A stretch of 64,000 nucleotides of DNA from Alkalicoccobacillus plakortidis (lineage in GTDB: Bacteria > Bacillota > Bacilli > Bacillales > Bacillaceae_D), in contig NZ_JAMQJY010000001.1 of the NCBI RefSeq assembly GCF_023703085.1, positions 1,736,001 to 1,800,000 of the forward strand, written 5' to 3'. Of the stretch, positions 60,807 through 64,000 are shown piece after piece. Numbering within the stretch: the stretch's first letter is position 1; each line of letters starts with the position of its first letter. A program made the translations under genes and the position numbers. The notes under the pieces are model-generated. The model was not told the DNA's origin and ran no database searches. It saw only the letters and a list, made by a program, of their open reading frames with translations.

Positions 60807-60897
60807 CCTTTACAGTATTTACGTAGGGTTTACAAACTTTATGCGGGCTTAAACTAACCATAAATCAGGTATATATCCATTTTTTAATCTATTGTAT

Positions 60898-62424
60898 TCA
60901 CCCTAATTCTTTAAGCATATTCATCCACTTTTGATAAACCACTTCGTTTGAATATTTATCTATCATCTTCAATCTACCGAATTTACCCATATTTGAGGCG
61001 ACTTCTTTTTTATCCAATAGATATAAAATTTTATCGGCCATTATTTTTTCATCATCAAGCTCCACTATAAAACCAGTTTCATTGTGATCTATAATATCAG
61101 TTGCACCATAATTAAAATCATAAGAAACCACAGGAGTTTCATTCTCTAATGATTCAACAGCTGCCAAAGGAAGACCCTCATAATTAGATGTCAAAAGACT
61201 TAAAACGGATGATTTAATTTCTTCTTTAATATCTCTTGAGTACCCTTTTAAGAAAACATTATTACCCAATTTATATTCATCAATTTTATTTTGTAATTTT
61301 TTCTCCTCCTTTCCTTTTCCAAAAATATTTAATATAGCATCAGGTCTTTTTTCAACTACTAGACGAAACATAGCAATAGCTCTCTGAATATTTTTCTGAG
61401 GTTCTAACCTAGTAACCATTATTATATTATTATCTCTTTTTTCTCTTTGTTCGTGTTTAGAAATGGTTATCGCATTAGGAATAACATATATATTATTATG
61501 TTTTCCATACTGCTCTTGTATGTCTTTTTTTTGTTTTTCTGTAAGCACAATCAGTGCATCTAACTTATCTATTCTCTTAAACACATAATCGTATTTATTC
61601 TTCACTTTGCTTCCTGTAGTAAATGGAGATTCAAAATGATTATTATGGACAAAGTAAGCTCTCTTTGCGTGTTTCTTATCAATTCCCATTATTTTCGGTC
61701 CACTTCCTTGGCCATTAGAAATAAAGAGTGGTTTTTTATTCTGATGTTTAAACCTGATAGCTATTTCATTGAGCCAAAATTTATCATGTGCTTTATTCCC
61801 ACTAAATTTTTTTACTTCAGTACTATCAATGTCAAACAAAAAAACTTGACCAGGTTCACCTATTTCATTGTAATATCTTGTAAGGAAACAAAAACCATTA
61901 TCCGAAAAATATGACTCCCTTGCAATGTTTTTCGTAATCTCACTATAATAGATTTTTCTTGAAACGCTTTGTCTCTCATTAAATTCCACACGCTTTACTA
62001 GATCAAAGACTTTATTGTAGTATTCAAGGGCAACAAGTTCATTTTTCTGATAGAAATGTGACTTAATTAAAGAACCTTCTTCAAAGTAACTAAGAATAGT
62101 TTCATTTTCTTTCTCTTCTTTAAAAAAACTCTTTCCTTTAATTTCTATTTCGTTTTTATAAATACTTTTGTCAATCTCACCCGAATTATTATTTTTCTGC
62201 GAATAATACTCATATTTATTTAGATGATGTACATTTTCATAAACTCGATTCATTGACTTCAAGTCGTCAAAGATACTTTTATACTTTGGTTGGTAATCAA
62301 AGGTTGTTATGGAAACATTGTAATTAGCATCTGTAAACATTTTTGATTGATTCAACGTTGCTACAGTAACCCCAGATTCAGGGGATATCCCATACGTCAC
62401 TAAAAAAACTTTATTCTCAAACAT
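60898..62424 (-). CDS. TagE-like GT4 glucosyltransferase for teichoic acid
   Basis: 508 residues. N-terminal domain of about 250 residues as in TagE/TarM (VFLVTYGISPESGVTVATLN), then a GT-B C-domain with VTRLEPQKNIQRAIAMF, ISNGQGSGPK and SNYEGLPLAAVESLENETPV (EGLPLAAVE catalytic motif). Likely decorates poly(glycerol phosphate) with glucose. It is noticeably richer in A+T, Lys and Asn than the tua-like genes, and is closed off by terminators on both sides, suggesting separate acquisition. Confidence 0.82.
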   Translation of the reverse strand: MFENKVFLVTYGISPESGVTVATLNQSKMFTDANYNVSITTFDYQPKYKSIFDDLKSMNRVYENVHHLNKYEYYSQKNNNSGEIDKSIYKNEIEIKGKSFFKEEKENETILSYFEEGSLIKSHFYQKNELVALEYYNKVFDLVKRVEFNERQSVSRKIYYSEITKNIARESYFSDNGFCFLTRYYNEIGEPGQVFLFDIDSTEVKKFSGNKAHDKFWLNEIAIRFKHQNKKPLFISNGQGSGPKIMGIDKKHAKRAYFVHNNHFESPFTTGSKVKNKYDYVFKRIDKLDALIVLTEKQKKDIQEQYGKHNNIYVIPNAITISKHEQREKRDNNIIMVTRLEPQKNIQRAIAMFRLVVEKRPDAILNIFGKGKEEKKLQNKIDEYKLGNNVFLKGYSRDIKEEIKSSVLSLLTSNYEGLPLAAVESLENETPVVSYDFNYGATDIIDHNETGFIVELDDEKIMADKILYLLDKKEVASNMGKFGRLKMIDKYSNEVVYQKWMNMLKELG

Positions 62425-62457
62425 GATTCTGCCTCCATATTAATATATTTAAAAGCC

Positions 62458-62490
62458 AAAAAACGGTGAGAAATTGCATTGCTCACCGTC
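62458..62490 (-). terminator. Terminator after galU
   Basis: Minus-strand GACGGTGAG / CTCACCGT arms, then TTTTTT. Confidence 0.88.
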
Positions 62491-62522
62491 ATTAATTACA
62501 CAGTTTTGTTTATAACTAATTA

Positions 62523-63405
62523 TTATTTCAAAATGTCCTCAAGCTGAAGATATTCCTTCATTTTTTTGATAAGCTCTGGCTTTAACTCATCACGTTGCAT
62601 CGCAAATTCTAACGTAGTCATAACAAAACCTAACTTCTCACCAACATCATATCGCTTGCCTTCAAAATCATAAGCAAATACCGGTTGCTTTTCATTTAAA
62701 CGCTGAATCGCATCCGTTAACTGAATCTCTCCACCTGCACCAGTTTCCTGGTTTTCAAGGTATGTAAAGATTTCTGGAGTTAGTAGATAACGTCCAAGAA
62801 TAGCAAGGTTAGATGTTGCCGTACCAAGCTTGGGCTTCTCAACAAATTGATTTACCTTATATAAACGACCATCTTGACTAATAGGATCAATAATACCATA
62901 ACGATCGGTTACACTTTCATCAACCTGCTGCACACCAATAATGGAAGAACCCGTTTCATTATACTGCTCAATTAATTGCTGTAGGCAAGGCTTTTCGTTT
63001 TGTACAATATCATCACCTAATAAAACAGCAAACGGTTCATCTCCAATAAACTTACGCGCACACCAAACCGCATGACCAAGTCCTTTTGCTTCTTTTTGAC
63101 GAATGTAATGAATATCCACTTTTGATGCTTCTTGTACTTTTTCAAGAAGCTCAAACTTTTCCTTCTCAATTAAGTTCTGTTCTAACTCAAATGCATGATC
63201 AAAATGATCCTCAATCGCACGCTTACCTTTACCCGTAACGATGATGATATCCTCGATGCCTGACTTAACTGCTTCTTCAACAATATATTGAATTGTCGGC
63301 TTATCTACAATCGGGAGCATTTCCTTTGGCATTGCTTTTGTAGCCGGCAGGAATCGTGTTCCGAGTCCAGCAGCTTGGAATAATGGCTTTTCTTACTTTT
63401 TTCAT
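62523..63405 (-). CDS. galU: UTP-glucose-1-phosphate uridylyltransferase (frame-broken near start)
   Basis: Makes UDP-glucose, precursor for UDP-glucuronate and for teichoic acid glucosylation. ATG 63405 behind AAAAGGAG reads [10 protein letters not shown]. An extra base at 63373-63378 (GCTTGG on plus) then breaks the frame; removal gives [20 protein letters not shown], the nucleotide-binding loop. Later [20 protein letters not shown] and the catalytic-site [13 protein letters not shown] are intact. Length about 293, normal. It supplies both wall-polymer branches in this cluster. Confidence 0.95.
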
Positions 63406-63419
63406 GAGGAATCTCCTTT

Positions 63420-64000
63420 TTAATCACTATTAATAATAACTCTCTCACTGATTCTTTTAGATGCTTGTCCATCATCAAGATCACAATAAAGATTATGAAA
63501 TTTCTCTAGTCGGTCTTTGTATTGTATATTTACCTGATCTATATTTTTTAAAACATTAATTAGTTCATCATTATTCATTATCAGAGGACCTGGACCATCT
63601 TCTTTTAAATCAATATAGAACCCCCTCAACGTATCCCGATATTTCTCTAAGTCGTAGGTAAAAAATAATATTGGGCGTTTAAGATTCGCATAATCAAAGA
63701 AGACAGATGAATAATCTGTTATTAATATATCAGATAGCAAATATAATTCAGAAATATCATCATATTTAGACCCGTTATAAACAAAATCACTAACATTTTC
63801 TAAATCCAAGTGATCTGCAATAAAATAATGAGTTCTAATAATAAAAAAGTACTCTTTTCCTAACTCCTCTCGCAATCTTTCCAAGTCTAAAGTTAATTTA
63901 AATTTGTACTGCCCAGGCTTATAATACTCATCATCTCTCCATGTAGGTGCATAGAGTACAATTTTTTTATCGATAGGTAAACCAAGTTTTTGTTTGAGCT
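63420..64000 (-). CDS. CDP-glycerol glycerophosphotransferase (TagF/TagB family), partial
   Basis: The frame is open to the right edge. It contains KKIVLYAPTWRDDEYY near the edge, then IIRTHYFIADHL and DILITDYSSVFFDYANLKRP, the conserved motifs of teichoic acid glycerophosphate polymerases and primases. Transfers glycerol phosphate from CDP-glycerol at the inner membrane face. Only the last about 190 residues are in the window, so TagB, TagF and related forms cannot be separated. AT-rich like the TagE-like gene. It ends 14 bp before galU, likely same transcript. Confidence 0.88.
   Translation of the reverse strand, partial: LKQKLGLPIDKKIVLYAPTWRDDEYYKPGQYKFKLTLDLERLREELGKEYFFIIRTHYFIADHLDLENVSDFVYNGSKYDDISELYLLSDILITDYSSVFFDYANLKRPILFFTYDLEKYRDTLRGFYIDLKEDGPGPLIMNNDELINVLKNIDQVNIQYKDRLEKFHNLYCDLDDGQASKRISERVIINSD

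Noticed and set aside
1..64000. Translational frameshifting at GCTGG as a new decoding rule
   Set aside because: Half of the events have the motif on the non-coding strand and at least three GCTGG sites are read normally.
1..64000. tRNA, rRNA, prophage or insertion sequence
   Set aside because: I found no cloverleaf, rRNA segment, transposase or integrase motif, or terminal inverted repeats in the window.

Overview
The window looks like a chromosomal core segment of a low-GC, endospore-forming-type Bacillaceae, probably an alkaliphilic or alkali-tolerant Bacillus relative. Gene order (minJ, ctpB, M23 hydrolase, ftsX, ftsE, then prfB, secA, hpf, csp, fliT-fliS-fliD-flaG, csrA, fliW, yviE, flgL-flgK-flgN-flgM, yvyF, comFC, comFA, degV, degU, degS, yvyE) matches the Bacillus subtilis region closely. 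Secreted and lipoprotein sequences are very rich in Asp/Glu, as is common in alkaliphiles. Species cannot be fixed from sequence alone. Nearly all genes are on the minus strand.

Layout. 1-10 kb: a broken amidohydrolase, the division-site protein MinJ, the protease CtpB, a YndJ-like membrane protein, the FtsEX complex with its likely M23 hydrolase partner, and YitT. 10.1-10.9 kb: a non-coding array of about 32 units of 20-21 bp. 10.9-16 kb: prfB (with programmed frameshift), secA, hpf, csp. 16-32 kb: a lipoprotein, the late flagellar/competence cluster (no flagellin gene between csrA and fliD) and DegSU. 32-33.4 kb: yvyE and pcp, convergent. 33.5-46.3 kb: two paralogous modules, each an Lrp/AsnC regulator followed by a complete oligopeptide ABC transporter, with matching promoters. 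47-50 kb: a large secreted glucosaminidase with eight SH3 repeats. 50.3-64 kb: wall-polymer genes: tagO, a teichuronic-acid-like cluster (UDP-glucose dehydrogenase, polymerase, flippase, several glycosyltransferases, epimerase), galU, a TagE-like glycosyltransferase and a TagF/TagB-like transferase cut by the window edge.

Sequence quality is central to reading this window. At least fourteen genes that should be intact are broken by one extra base, and each time the extra base lies in the same pentamer, GCTGG/CCAGC, read here as GCTTGG or GCCTGG. Removing it restores the family-typical protein in every case. Seven cases have the motif on the coding strand and seven on the template strand, so this is a DNA-level or sequencing effect, not translational frameshifting. 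Three more frame breaks (fliD, the second lrp, degV/comFA) are of other types. Coordinates below give the restored gene extents.

The least explained element is the 20-21 bp repeat family at 10.2-10.9 kb and 57.2-57.4 kb. It has a conserved CAAGA/CATGA anchor every two helical turns, a small vocabulary of variable words that recur in the same order, and in both places it lies at the 3' end of a minus-strand gene.
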